Both the position numbers and the translations under genes were made by a program. Below are positions 10,957-19,295 of a stretch of DNA of 64,000 nt, piece by piece; position 1 is the stretch's first letter, and each line of letters begins with the position of its first letter. The notes under the pieces are model-generated. The model saw nothing but the letters and a program-made list of their open reading frames with translations. It made no database searches and was not told the DNA's origin. The stretch is from contig NZ_CP054699.1 of the NCBI RefSeq assembly GCF_022558445.1, positions 204,001-268,000 of the forward strand, written 5' to 3'. This DNA comes from Candidatus Contubernalis alkalaceticus (GTDB lineage: Bacteria; Bacillota; Dethiobacteria; SKNC01).

Positions 10957-12810
10957 GTGAGGCTTGAGGATAGACCTGTAAACCTGCCGGATCAGCCGGG
11001 AGTATATATCTTCAAAAACAAAAATGGGGAAGTTATATACGTAGGGAAGGCTGTCTCCCTGCAGAATAGGGTTAGATCTTATTTTCAAAATAATTCTCTG
11101 GACACCAAAAGTCAGGCTATGATGGGGCATGCCCGAGATTTGGATTATATTGTGACCGGGACGGAAGTAGAGGCTTTGATTTTAGAAAACAGTTTAATTA
11201 AACAGTATAAACCTAGATACAATGTCAGCCTGAAGGATGATAAGCAGTACCCTTATTTAAAGATTACGCTGTCGGAAGAATACCCTCGGCTGCTTCTCAC
11301 CCGAAAGATAGAAAAAGATGGTTCCCGTTATTTTGGTCCTTATACCAATGTAAAATCCTTAAGGGAGACCCTGAAGGTATTGAAAAAAGTTCTGCCTCTG
11401 CGCAGCTGTAAAGAAAAATTTCGGGTCAGGGGAAAAGAAAGGCCCTGTTTGAACTATCACTTAAAATACTGTCTGGCTCCCTGTCAAGGAGAGGTATCTC
11501 CGGAGCAGTATGGGGGATTGGTAAAGGATTTGACTCTTTTTTTGGAGGGAAGGCAGGAAAAACTATTACGCAGGTTGGAACGGGAGATGCATGGGGCGGC
11601 GGCGGAACTGAATTTTGAAAAAGCTGCAGCCTTAAGGGATAAGCATCAGGGCCTTAGTGGTTTGGTTTCCCGACAGAAGGTAGTTTCGCCTAAGTTGAAG
11701 GATTTGGATGTAATTGGTTATTCCCAGGCTGAGCAGGAAACCTTTATGCAGGTTTTTTTGATCCGGCAGGGGAAGATTGTGGGCAAGGAACAGTTTACCT
11801 TGACCAATACTCAAGGGCTGAAAGCAAGAGAAATCCTGACTGCTTTTATTAAGCAGTACTATAATTCTTCCACGGCGGTACCTGCAGAGATTTTGACACC
11901 GGCAGTAGTTTCCGAAAAAGAAGTTTTGGAGTCCTGGCTTTCTCAGAGGAGGGGAGCTAAGGCAGCAATTCTTTGTCCACAGAGAGGATTAAAAAAAGAA
12001 TTAATCGACATGGCTGATCAGAATGCGATTTTATTTATGGAGGAAAAAGCGCAAAAGGAAAAAAACATTATATCTCTGCTGAAAGAAGTGAAACAAATTT
12101 TAGGCCTTTTAGAAATTCCATTTCGTATTGAGGGGTTTGATGTGTCCAACCTTCAGGGAAGTAAAATTGTAGCTTCCATGGTGGTTTTTGAAGGGGGTAT
12201 CCCACTGCGCAGTGCTTACCGCCGCTTTAAGATGGAGGAGCAGCAGGGCCCCGATGATTATCTGGCCCTTAATTCTGCCCTGACCCGGAGGCTAAAAGGT
12301 GCCCTACGGGAGCAGCAGGAGGTATCTGAAGGGCATCTTACTCTGGACTCTGCCAAATTTCTTCCTCTTCCGGAGCTGATACTTATAGACGGCGGGAAAG
12401 GACAGCTTAAAGCTGCTTTGGAGGCACTGCAGGAACTGGAATTCGAAAGTCAAATAAACCTGGTTTCCCTGGCGAAAAAGGAAGAGCACCTGTTTCTTCC
12501 AGGGGAAAAATCTCCCCTGGTGCTGCCCTCTAATTCTTCGGTACTGAAACTCATGCAGCAAGTTCGAGATGAGGCACATCGATTTGCTCTTTCCTATCAC
12601 CGTCTCCTGCGGGATAAAGATGCAATGAATTCAGTTTTAACCCGTATTAAAGGAGTGGGAGAAAAACGACAGAAGAATCTTTTGATGCATTTTGGAAGTG
12701 TTAAAAAAATAAGCCAGGCCTCTGTGGATGAACTGTGTTTAGTTCCGGGCATGGACTCAAAGACAGCTCAAGAGATTTACAGTTATTTTAATGCATTTTT
12801 TAACAGATGA
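10957..12810 (+). CDS. uvrC: Excinuclease ABC subunit UvrC
   Basis: Dual-incision nuclease of nucleotide excision repair, 617 residues. The N-terminal GIY-YIG domain (GVYIFKNKNGEVIYVGKA) makes the 3' cut. A UVR motif near 205-235 (AAAELNFEKAAALRDK) binds UvrB. The RNase H-like domain (FDVSNLQGSKIVASMVVF; LILIDGGKGQLKAA) makes the 5' cut, and a tandem helix-hairpin-helix lies at the end (RIKGVGEKRQKNLL). The start is GTG preceded by CAGGGGGAAAAA. Its stop lies only 13 bases from the convergent end of the next, minus-strand gene, with no terminator visible between them. Confidence 0.96.
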   Translation: MRLEDRPVNLPDQPGVYIFKNKNGEVIYVGKAVSLQNRVRSYFQNNSLDTKSQAMMGHARDLDYIVTGTEVEALILENSLIKQYKPRYNVSLKDDKQYPYLKITLSEEYPRLLLTRKIEKDGSRYFGPYTNVKSLRETLKVLKKVLPLRSCKEKFRVRGKERPCLNYHLKYCLAPCQGEVSPEQYGGLVKDLTLFLEGRQEKLLRRLEREMHGAAAELNFEKAAALRDKHQGLSGLVSRQKVVSPKLKDLDVIGYSQAEQETFMQVFLIRQGKIVGKEQFTLTNTQGLKAREILTAFIKQYYNSSTAVPAEILTPAVVSEKEVLESWLSQRRGAKAAILCPQRGLKKELIDMADQNAILFMEEKAQKEKNIISLLKEVKQILGLLEIPFRIEGFDVSNLQGSKIVASMVVFEGGIPLRSAYRRFKMEEQQGPDDYLALNSALTRRLKGALREQQEVSEGHLTLDSAKFLPLPELILIDGGKGQLKAALEALQELEFESQINLVSLAKKEEHLFLPGEKSPLVLPSNSSVLKLMQQVRDEAHRFALSYHRLLRDKDAMNSVLTRIKGVGEKRQKNLLMHFGSVKKISQASVDELCLVPGMDSKTAQEIYSYFNAFFNR

Positions 12811-12823
12811 CAGTGTGCGTAAA

Positions 12824-13702
12824 TCAGGAATTAAGGCTGTGCAGGTAAAGCCGGACTGCTGCCGATAACTTTTCACAAAAGACCAACTGAGAGCTATCTA
12901 TATTTTCTTTTTTCATTTCAGGGTAGAGCAGGTAAGTAGCAAAGAGGTCTGCACAAAGTTCTTCCATAAATTTTTTTCGATAGTTATGTAGAGAGGTGAT
13001 CTTAGAATCAGAACATTTTTTTTCCAGCAAAGAAATAAGGTAGACAAAGGCTTTTTTGCTCTTGAAATGGTTTTTCCTTAAATTAAAAAGAATGTGTCCA
13101 ATTTCGTGCAGTATAATATGCCGTTTAAGAAAGGTAGAATAGTCGTTTGCAAAAAGAATAACCGTGTGGAAGGAATTTAAATAGCAGGCGGGAGCCTTTT
13201 CTTCATAGGGAAGAGAGCACAACAGCAGGGGATATTTGTTCATTTCTAAAAGGCCGGTATTTAGGCCTCTCTCCCGGGCCATTTTTAAGGTTTCCATTAT
13301 AAAGGGAAGAGATACTGTGCTGCTGGAAGGAACCGTATTCATGCCGGCCAAAAAAGTTTCAATATATCGAAGATTAGAGGCGTAATAAAATAGTATTTTT
13401 TGGATTGAGTTAATTTTTTGCTGAGCTGGACAGGGAGTACACTTTACCAGCAGACGAAGCACACTGAGATTAGCTGCGGGTAGTCCCACTGCTATCAGCA
13501 GTCCCTCCTGGCCTACTGTTCCTTTTGCAATCATATCCCTATAACTTAGAGCCAGGTCTTTACCGGAGGTATAAATGATTTCTAATTTATAATTTTGGTC
13601 AATTTCACTGTCCATTAAAAAGGCAAGGGATTCTTTGATATAGTCCAGTGCCCATTCTACAGGTTCCCTTTTTTTTAGTTTTTCGGTAGTAGTTACAATC
13701 AT
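12824..13702 (-). CDS. ImmA/IrrE-like zinc metallopeptidase domain protein
   Basis: About 292 residues, starting at an ATG with GGAAGTG 6 bases ahead; an upstream GTG would add five residues. The central part contains LKRHIILHEIGHILFN, an HEXXH zinc motif, and a downstream EELCADLFATYLL helix with the third ligand, the M78 (ImmA/IrrE) arrangement. Such proteases cleave phage or stress repressors, but here there is no fused or adjacent XRE repressor, so the target is unknown. The first 170 residues have no recognised domain. It is the only minus-strand gene in the first 31 kb and converges on uvrC. Confidence 0.65.
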   Translation of the reverse strand: MIVTTTEKLKKREPVEWALDYIKESLAFLMDSEIDQNYKLEIIYTSGKDLALSYRDMIAKGTVGQEGLLIAVGLPAANLSVLRLLVKCTPCPAQQKINSIQKILFYYASNLRYIETFLAGMNTVPSSSTVSLPFIMETLKMARERGLNTGLLEMNKYPLLLCSLPYEEKAPACYLNSFHTVILFANDYSTFLKRHIILHEIGHILFNLRKNHFKSKKAFVYLISLLEKKCSDSKITSLHNYRKKFMEELCADLFATYLLYPEMKKENIDSSQLVFCEKLSAAVRLYLHSLNS

Positions 13703-13842
13703 TGTTTGCACTTCCACTTTTTCTTTTTTATTCTTTACTAATTCTGGCTAAAGTATGATAGAAGGTTTTAAAATAAAGGTATAATTCACACTATTGTCGA
13801 ATACTTTAGCCCAAGAAATAATTACTGGGGAGGAAAGAATTG

Positions 13843-14196
13843 ATGAAAGGATTAATCATACGCTGGGTACTTAATGGGCTTGCGATTTATTTAACTGCCG
13901 GTATCATTGAGGGTATAGCCATAGATGGTTTTATTGCCTCATTATTTGCCGCTTTTGTTTTGGGTTTAGTAAATGCTGTGATCAGGCCTATCTTTCACGT
14001 TATTGTGCTGCCCCTCAATATCCTCACCTTGGGCCTTTTTACTTTCGTGGTTAACGGATTTACTCTATGGGCTGTGGCCGGCACAGTGTCTGGATTTACA
14101 GTGGATAATGTTTTTTTTGCAGGGATTTTTGGAGCGTTAGTGTTAAGTATTATCAGTGGATTATTAACGGCACTGGTTAAAGATAGAAAAAGGTAA
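13843..14196 (+). CDS. Phage holin family 4 / YvlD-like membrane protein
   Basis: Small hydrophobic protein of 117 residues with four predicted membrane helices. The sequence (LVNAVIRPIFHVIVLPLNILTLGLFTFVVNG, shown here only as the family-typical stretch RPIFHVIVLPLNILTLG) matches the YvlD / mycobacterial 4 TMS phage holin superfamily. These are chromosomal membrane proteins often linked to cell-envelope stress genes; a lytic role is not implied. The start is ATG with GGGGAGG 9 bases upstream; TTG one codon earlier is also possible. It leads a small co-directional group with the Cof phosphatase gene. Confidence 0.8.
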   Translation: MKGLIIRWVLNGLAIYLTAGIIEGIAIDGFIASLFAAFVLGLVNAVIRPIFHVIVLPLNILTLGLFTFVVNGFTLWAVAGTVSGFTVDNVFFAGIFGALVLSIISGLLTALVKDRKR

Positions 14197-14238
14197 GTTG
14201 TATGTCTAAAATAACAGATACAGGAGTGTTATTATATC

Positions 14239-15039
14239 ATGAGTTTTAAGTTACTTGCTTTGGATCTGGATGATACCCTTTTGAACGAAGAATTTGTTAT
14301 ATCCGAAAAAAACAAAAAAGCAATTCATGAAGCTATTAGAAAGGGAGTTACGGTAACTCTGGCTACGGGAAGAATGTTTCGTTCTACCCTTCCATATGCT
14401 CAACAGCTGGAGTTGGATGTGCCGTTAATCACCTACCATGGAGCTCTGGTGAAAACAGCTCGGACCCAAGAGCAGATATTTCATTGTCCTGTGCCTCTGC
14501 AGGCGGCTCTGGAGATTATAGATTTGTTGGAAGAAAATGGCAATCATCTGAACCTTTATTTGAACGACGAACTTTTTGTCCGGGAGGACAACGAGATGAT
14601 CCGTCTTTATGTGAGTATCGCTGATGTTGACTACCAGTCAGTGGGTAACCTGAGGGAATTTTTGAAGGTTGAGCCTACTAAAATGACTATGATTTCCTCT
14701 GAGGAAGACACTATAAAAAGTTACTGGAATCTGTTTTCTCAGAAATATAAAAATCAACTTAAAGTGGTTCCTTCTAAGCCCTATTTTTTAGAGATAACTA
14801 ATGCTCGGGCTACTAAAGGCCAGGCATTAAAGGCGCTGGCTGATTCCCTGGGTGTAAAAAGGGAAGAAGTGATAGCCATAGGGGACAGCTATAACGATAT
14901 TGATATGTTAGAGTATGCAGGGCTGGGAGTGGCGGTGGAAAATGCCCGGGAAGATGTGAAAAAAGCAGCTGATTATATTACGGCGTCCAATATTAACGAT
15001 GGGGTAACCCAGGTAATTAATAAATATATATTAAGGTAG
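14239..15039 (+). CDS. Cof-type HAD family sugar-phosphate/FMN phosphatase
   Basis: Cytosolic haloacid-dehalogenase phosphatase of subfamily IIB, 266 residues. Motif I is LALDLDDTLLNEE with the nucleophile aspartate, motif II is TLATGRM, the lysine of motif III lies in ATKGQAL, and motif IV is GDSYNDIDML. The cap domain lies between about residues 85 and 190. Members dephosphorylate sugar phosphates, FMN, PLP and similar small substrates; specificity cannot be read here. AGGAGTG precedes the ATG. The following PHP gene begins 13 bases later, so the two are probably cotranscribed. Confidence 0.9.
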   Translation: MSFKLLALDLDDTLLNEEFVISEKNKKAIHEAIRKGVTVTLATGRMFRSTLPYAQQLELDVPLITYHGALVKTARTQEQIFHCPVPLQAALEIIDLLEENGNHLNLYLNDELFVREDNEMIRLYVSIADVDYQSVGNLREFLKVEPTKMTMISSEEDTIKSYWNLFSQKYKNQLKVVPSKPYFLEITNARATKGQALKALADSLGVKREEVIAIGDSYNDIDMLEYAGLGVAVENAREDVKKAADYITASNINDGVTQVINKYILR

Positions 15040-15052
15040 GGGAGATTTTAAA

Positions 15053-15784
15053 ATGAGACTGGTAGCTGACCTACACACTCATTCTATTGCCAGCGGTCAT
15101 GCGTACAGCACGATAAATGAAATTGCTGAAGCTGCAGCCAGGAAAGGGCTGTCCATGGTAGCAATTACTGACCACGGGCCGGCTATGCCCGGGGGTCCCC
15201 ATGCGTATTACTTTGGTAATCTTCATGTTCTTCCGGAGGAAATCTGTGGTATAGAAGTATTAAAGGGGATTGAAGCGAATATTATAGATCATCAGGGAAA
15301 CATTGATCTTTCCGCTGAATATTTGAAGAAGTTGGACATTGTTCTGGCGGGCTTTCATGCCATCTGTTATCCCGGCGGCTCAAAGGAACAGAACACCAGG
15401 GCTATGATTAAGGTTATGGAGAATCCACAGGTGGATATAATTGTTCATCCCGGAAATCCTAATTACCCCATTGATGAATACCAGGTGGTGGAAGCTGCTA
15501 TAAAACATAACACTATGATAGAAATTAACAATAGTTCCCTGACGGTCAGCAGAAAGGGCAGCTGTGAAAACTGTCAGAGAATTGCCCAAGTGGCAAAAGA
15601 AATGGGGGCCAAAATAGTAATTGGCAGTGACGCCCATACCAGCTGTCATGTAGGGAATTTTTCAACTTCGCTGGAAATGATAATGGAAGCTGGATTTACT
15701 GAGGAAAAAGTTCTTAATTCCTCCTTGGACAAGATTAAGGAGTATCTAGGGGAAAAAGGAAGAAAGAGGTTTGTGGACGGGTAA
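15053..15784 (+). CDS. PHP domain phosphoesterase (YcdX-like)
   Basis: Metal-dependent phosphatase of 243 residues. Metal ligands typical of the polymerase-and-histidinol-phosphatase fold are visible: DLHTHSIASGHA at the N-terminus, ITDHGPAMPGGPH near residue 40, EANI, AGFHAICYPGG, VHPGNP and IGSDAHTSCHVG. The Bacillus/E. coli relatives act on small phosphate esters. GGGGAGATTTTAAA precedes the ATG. A second PHP gene of the same size follows 314 bases away, and the two proteins are clearly related (both HTHS..G...T, TDHGPA), so this is a tandem paralogue pair. Confidence 0.9.
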   Translation: MRLVADLHTHSIASGHAYSTINEIAEAAARKGLSMVAITDHGPAMPGGPHAYYFGNLHVLPEEICGIEVLKGIEANIIDHQGNIDLSAEYLKKLDIVLAGFHAICYPGGSKEQNTRAMIKVMENPQVDIIVHPGNPNYPIDEYQVVEAAIKHNTMIEINNSSLTVSRKGSCENCQRIAQVAKEMGAKIVIGSDAHTSCHVGNFSTSLEMIMEAGFTEEKVLNSSLDKIKEYLGEKGRKRFVDG

Positions 15785-16098
15785 TTTTCTTAAGGTATTT
15801 TAGATACACAGGTGTTGTTTTTAAAAATAATTATAATAAGGCTTTCCTTTTACGGATAGCCTTATTTTTTTCTGCTCTCCGGCAGAAGGCTTCCAGCCTC
15901 CACAGGTGGGAGATGAATGCCGGAATATACATAATTGGAGAAATTACCAACCCTAAATTGTAAGTAAATGTGGAGGGATTTGCACGGTTAAGGTGAATGG
16001 AATATTTACTTAATGATAAACGAAACATAAATATAAGCTAAGGAATTGTGGTAAAAATTACCGTATAAAATTAAATTATTAGAAATGAGGCGAATCGT
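15785..16098. other. Intergenic region between the two PHP genes
   Basis: 314 bases. The first third holds an intrinsic terminator; the rest is AT-rich and I see no further gene, structured RNA or clear promoter. Confidence 0.5.
15836..15871 (+). terminator. Intrinsic terminator after first PHP gene
   Basis: Stem AATAAGGCTTTCC / GGATAGCCTTATT (one mismatch) with a short loop, followed by a run of seven or more T residues; 51 bases past the stop codon. Confidence 0.8.
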
Positions 16099-16839
16099 TT
16101 GGAGCTTTTTGCAGATTATCATACTCATACCCGGCACAGTCATGGAAAAGGCACCGTAGAGGATAATGTGCGAGCAGCCATAAAAAGAGGTCTCCAGGAG
16201 GTAGCTATCACTGACCACGGCCCCGCTAATATTCTGGTGGGAATAAAAAGTGCCAAAACTCTGGACAAGATTCAAAGTGAAATTGAAATATGCCAAAAAA
16301 AATATCCGGAAATTAAAATACTGTTGGGAGTGGAGGCCAACATTGTCAGTATTGATGGGGATATTGATATCCCTTCACCTTACATTAAGAAGTTGGATAT
16401 ACTTTTAGCCGGGCTTCACACCGGTATTATTTCCCGGGATTTAAAAAGCGGCGTAAACTTAATTGCCAAAAATTGGTTGTCACGATTCATTGATTCTTTA
16501 GGTGCTAAGATGCGCTATATTAATACCCTTGCTGTAATTAGGGCGGTGGAGCGTTTCCCTATTGATGTGGTGGTACACCCGGGATTGAAACTTAACATTA
16601 ATACCCATGTTCTAGCTGAGGTTTGTTCCCGTCGGGGAACCGCTTTGGAAATAAACAGCTCTCACGGTCAAAAATCCTCAAATTTTGTCAAGTCAGCGGC
16701 AGAGACTAAGGTAAAATTTGTAATTAACAGCGATGCCCACAGCCCTGAGGAGGTAGGCAGGCTGGAGGAGGGTGAGAAAATTGCCAGAGAACTGAAACTG
16801 GACCCCGCAAGGATCATAAATACTAAGAATAACTTTTGA
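16099..16839 (+). CDS. PHP domain phosphoesterase, second paralogue
   Basis: 246 residues starting at TTG with GAGGCG 6 bases ahead. Metal-binding segments: DYHTHTRHSHGKGTVEDN, ITDHGPANILVGIK, EANIVSIDGDIDI, AGLHTG, VHPGLKLN and NSDAHSPEEVG. Compared with the neighbouring paralogue it carries an extra stretch near residues 115-150 (DLKSGVNLIAKNWLSRFIDS), which may change the substrate. It is expected to be a cytosolic hydrolase of phosphate esters. A repeat element and a hairpin follow it. Confidence 0.88.
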   Translation: MELFADYHTHTRHSHGKGTVEDNVRAAIKRGLQEVAITDHGPANILVGIKSAKTLDKIQSEIEICQKKYPEIKILLGVEANIVSIDGDIDIPSPYIKKLDILLAGLHTGIISRDLKSGVNLIAKNWLSRFIDSLGAKMRYINTLAVIRAVERFPIDVVVHPGLKLNINTHVLAEVCSRRGTALEINSSHGQKSSNFVKSAAETKVKFVINSDAHSPEEVGRLEEGEKIARELKLDPARIINTKNNF

Positions 16840-16850
16840 ATAGGACTAAT

Positions 16851-16978
16851 TTGTGAGTGAATCTGTTTTAGCAAACAAAAGCATCGGGGAATCAGGTGGA
16901 GATTCTACTCCACCTGATTAAGACCCTCACCTACGCTTAAGCTTAGAGGTGGGGGTCTTATACTCAAAAAAAAGAGAT
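16851..16978 (+). repeat. 120-bp two-hairpin repeat, copy A
   Basis: An element with two adjacent stems, ATCAGGTGGAG/CTCCACCTGAT (11 bp perfect) and AAGACCC..CACCT/AGGTG.GGGTCTT, followed by an A-run and GAGAT. A second copy, alike over about 120 bases including the flanks of the hairpins, occurs at 48.91-49.03 kb. It has no coding capacity. It resembles a palindrome-rich non-autonomous element of IS200/IS605 type; the second copy lies just upstream of such an IS. Confidence 0.6.
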
Positions 16979-16987
16979 AAAAAAAAT

Positions 16988-17020
16988 CAGGCATTCTCAT
17001 GAATGCCTGTAAATATTTTT
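16988..17020 (+). terminator. Hairpin with T-rich tail upstream of rapZ
   Basis: Perfect 9-bp stem CAGGCATTC / GAATGCCTG with a TCAT loop, followed by TAAATATTTTT. It would end transcripts of the PHP gene and repeat element, or attenuate transcription before the small ORF that follows. Confidence 0.6.
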
Positions 17021-17033
17021 AAAGGAGGTAATA

Positions 17034-17102
17034 ATGATAAGGGCGGCAAGCCCTTGTTTACATAATACAGCACTTTACTGTTTTTTGCAAGGGGTTGTCT
17101 GA
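17034..17102 (+). CDS. Candidate 22-codon leader peptide upstream of rapZ
   Basis: Short ORF with a near-perfect Shine-Dalgarno sequence (AAAGGAGGT, 5 bases before ATG), directly after a terminator-like hairpin. The encoded peptide begins MIRAASPCLHN. The start region carries AAGGGC ggcaa GCCCTT, and its 3' arm can alternatively pair with GCAAGGGGTT near the ORF end. That is the kind of competing structure seen in attenuators. No homologue is recognised; it may also be a decayed gene start. The rapZ promoter lies downstream of it. Confidence 0.3.
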   Translation: MIRAASPCLHNTALYCFLQGVV

Positions 17103-17119
17103 ATTTAGCCACAATGTAA

Positions 17120-17148
17120 TTGATTAATGAAACCAGGAATTATATAAT
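17120..17148 (+). promoter_or_regulatory. Promoter of rapZ (TTGATT-17-TATAAT)
   Basis: A -35 TTGATT and a consensus -10 TATAAT separated by 17 bases, about 68 bases before the rapZ start codon. Sigma-A type by sequence. Confidence 0.65.
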
Positions 17149-17215
17149 GAAAATGTAGGTTTATAAAATTATTATAAAATATTATTAAAAATTTAAAATG
17201 AGGAGAATTCAAGGG

Positions 17216-18100
17216 ATGAAACCTGTAGACGTGGGGGAAAAAATACGGTTTGTATTAATTACTGGGTTGTCAGGGGCAGGCAAGACGGAAGCAATCAGGT
17301 GTTTTGAGGATTTGGGATTTTTTTGCGTAGATAATTTGCCCCCAACTTTTATCCCTAAATTTGCTGAGCTCTGCCTTCATTCTGAAGGGAAAATTAGCAG
17401 TATAGCCCTGGTTTGTGATGTCAGGGGCAGGGAGTTTTTCCTTAATCTCATGGAGGCTTTAAAGACCATGGAATCAATGGGTTTTCAATATGAAATATTG
17501 TTTTTAGAAGCTACTGATGAAAGGCTGATACGGAGGTTTAAGGAAACCAGAAGGAGGCACCCCCTGGCAGAGCAGGGGAGTATATCTGAAGGGATCAAAG
17601 AGGAAAGAAAGCTTTTAGAAAAATTTAAAGGGAAAGCGGATTTAATTATAGATACTACTGACCTGGCTCCCAAGGAATTAAAAGAAAAAATAAAAGAGTT
17701 TTTTTCTAAAGAAAGGGATAAGAACAGTATACTGGTCTCGGTGGTATCTTTTGGTTTTAAGTATGGAATTCCCATGGATGCAGACCTGGTTTTTGATGTG
17801 AGGTTTTTACCCAATCCACACTATGTGGATTCTCTTCGTCCTTTGACCGGAAATGATTTTTCAGTCAAAGAATATGTGTGGCAGTGGGTTATAACCAGAC
17901 AATTTTTTCAAAGACTCAGGAGTTTTTTAAAATTTTTAATTCCCTGTTATGTTCGGGAGGGTAAAACTCAGTTAGTGATTGCCATTGGCTGTACAGGAGG
18001 CAAACACCGCTCGGTAACTATCTCAAACGAACTTAGTAATGTGTTGAAAGAATATAATTATCAGACAACCTTGGAACACAGGGATATTTTAAAGAATTGA
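17216..18100 (+). CDS. rapZ: RNase adapter / nucleotide-binding protein RapZ (YvcJ)
   Basis: P-loop protein of 294 residues with Walker A GLSGAGKT near the N-terminus and the family hallmark EDLGFFCVDNLPP just after it. The C-terminal RapZ domain includes VVSFGFKYGIPMDADLVFDVRFLPNP and the IGCTGGKHRSV segment, a phosphate/metabolite-binding loop. In E. coli it senses GlcN6P; in Bacillus YvcJ binds and hydrolyses GTP and affects competence. The start at ATG 17216 has GAGGAG 9 bases upstream; the in-frame ATG 17198 lies before that ribosome binding site in AT-rich DNA and is unlikely. In most Bacillota yvcK lies between this gene and whiA; here whiA follows directly. Confidence 0.95.
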   Translation: MKPVDVGEKIRFVLITGLSGAGKTEAIRCFEDLGFFCVDNLPPTFIPKFAELCLHSEGKISSIALVCDVRGREFFLNLMEALKTMESMGFQYEILFLEATDERLIRRFKETRRRHPLAEQGSISEGIKEERKLLEKFKGKADLIIDTTDLAPKELKEKIKEFFSKERDKNSILVSVVSFGFKYGIPMDADLVFDVRFLPNPHYVDSLRPLTGNDFSVKEYVWQWVITRQFFQRLRSFLKFLIPCYVREGKTQLVIAIGCTGGKHRSVTISNELSNVLKEYNYQTTLEHRDILKN

Positions 18101-18164
18101 AAGTCATGTCACTTAAAAATTATTACTGGCGGGGATTAACCCTGCTTATAAAAGGTTGATAAAC

Positions 18165-19106
18165 ATGTCATTTTCTTTTAGAGTGAAGAATGAGTTGGCT
18201 AGAATAAATTTTAAGGGAAACTGCTGTCTGAAGGCCGAGCTAACGGCCTTTATTCATATGAACGGCAGCCTGCAGATTACCCATAGTGAGATAGCTTTAG
18301 TCGTTCACACGGAAAACCCGGCGGTAGCCCGGCGGATATTTCTTTTCTTTAAAAAAATTTTTGCAGTGAACAGTCATCTATTGGTAAAAAAGAAAACCAG
18401 GCTGAAAAAAAATAATATGTACCTGGTGAAAATCTCGGGGAAAGAAATGGTACAGGAAATACTGTTGAGCCTGAAAATAATTACCAGGGAACAGGATTTG
18501 AGCGGATTCAACAAAAAAATTGCCGGGGAAATAATTGGTAAAAAATGCTGTCGAAGAGCATATCTCCGGGGAGCTTTTTTGTCCAGGGGTTCCATAAGTA
18601 ATCCAGACACATCTTATCATCTGGAAATAGGAGCGGAATATGAAGAGCAGGCCGGAGAAATAAATTTTTTGTTAGAGTCCTTTGATATTGAGGGAAAGGT
18701 GATCCCAAGGAAAAGCAGTTACCTGGTCTACCTGAAAGATAGTCACAAAATCCTTGAGCTTTTAAATGTTATAGGGGCTCACCAAGGGATGTTTTATTTT
18801 GAGAATGTTAGAATACTTAAGGAAATGCGCAATAATATTAACCGTTTGGTGAATTGTGACACAGCTAATTTGAATAAAACGGTGACTGCTGCTGTGAACC
18901 AGCTGGAGAGCATAAGGAATATAAGTCTGGAGATAGGATTTGAAAATATACCCAATTCTCTGCGGCAGGTGGCTGAACTCAGAATAAAATATCCCCAAGC
19001 CACTCTTCAGGAGTTGGGGGAGATGTTTACCCCTCCTTTAAGTAAATCGGGGGTGAATCACCGAATGCGAAAACTGGAAAAAATGTCCAAAAATATTAAA
19101 AAATAA
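18165..19106 (+). CDS. whiA: DNA-binding protein WhiA
   Basis: Sporulation/division regulator of 313 residues. It has an N-terminal LAGLIDADG-like fold in two repeats (FSFRVKNELARI at the start; RAYLRGAFLSRGSISNP near residue 135) and a C-terminal helix-turn-helix (LRQVAELRIKYPQATLQELGEMF). ATG 18165 is chosen because AAAGG lies 9 bases upstream and family members begin MSFS. The TTG at 18156 is in frame but too close to that site. It follows rapZ by 64 bases and is likely in the same transcript. In Streptomyces and Bacillus the protein links cell division to the cell cycle. Confidence 0.95.
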   Translation: MSFSFRVKNELARINFKGNCCLKAELTAFIHMNGSLQITHSEIALVVHTENPAVARRIFLFFKKIFAVNSHLLVKKKTRLKKNNMYLVKISGKEMVQEILLSLKIITREQDLSGFNKKIAGEIIGKKCCRRAYLRGAFLSRGSISNPDTSYHLEIGAEYEEQAGEINFLLESFDIEGKVIPRKSSYLVYLKDSHKILELLNVIGAHQGMFYFENVRILKEMRNNINRLVNCDTANLNKTVTAAVNQLESIRNISLEIGFENIPNSLRQVAELRIKYPQATLQELGEMFTPPLSKSGVNHRMRKLEKMSKNIKK

Positions 19107-19295
19107 AAATTGTTAAGAAAATACAGTATAGGCAGGAATTTAATACTAAGAATAGAATTAAATTTAAATAGAATAACATAATTCATTAAAAGTGATGTAC
19201 TAATTAATTTTGTTTAGTAGTTCTAAAACAGCTAGAGGATACAATAATTAATTAAGGAGTGCATTACAATTGATTAGGGGAGGAATAAGTTAAAA

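Noticed and set aside
13843-14196. Phage holin indicating a prophage
   Set aside because: The family name is historical; no other phage genes are near and the sequence is of the chromosomal YvlD type.
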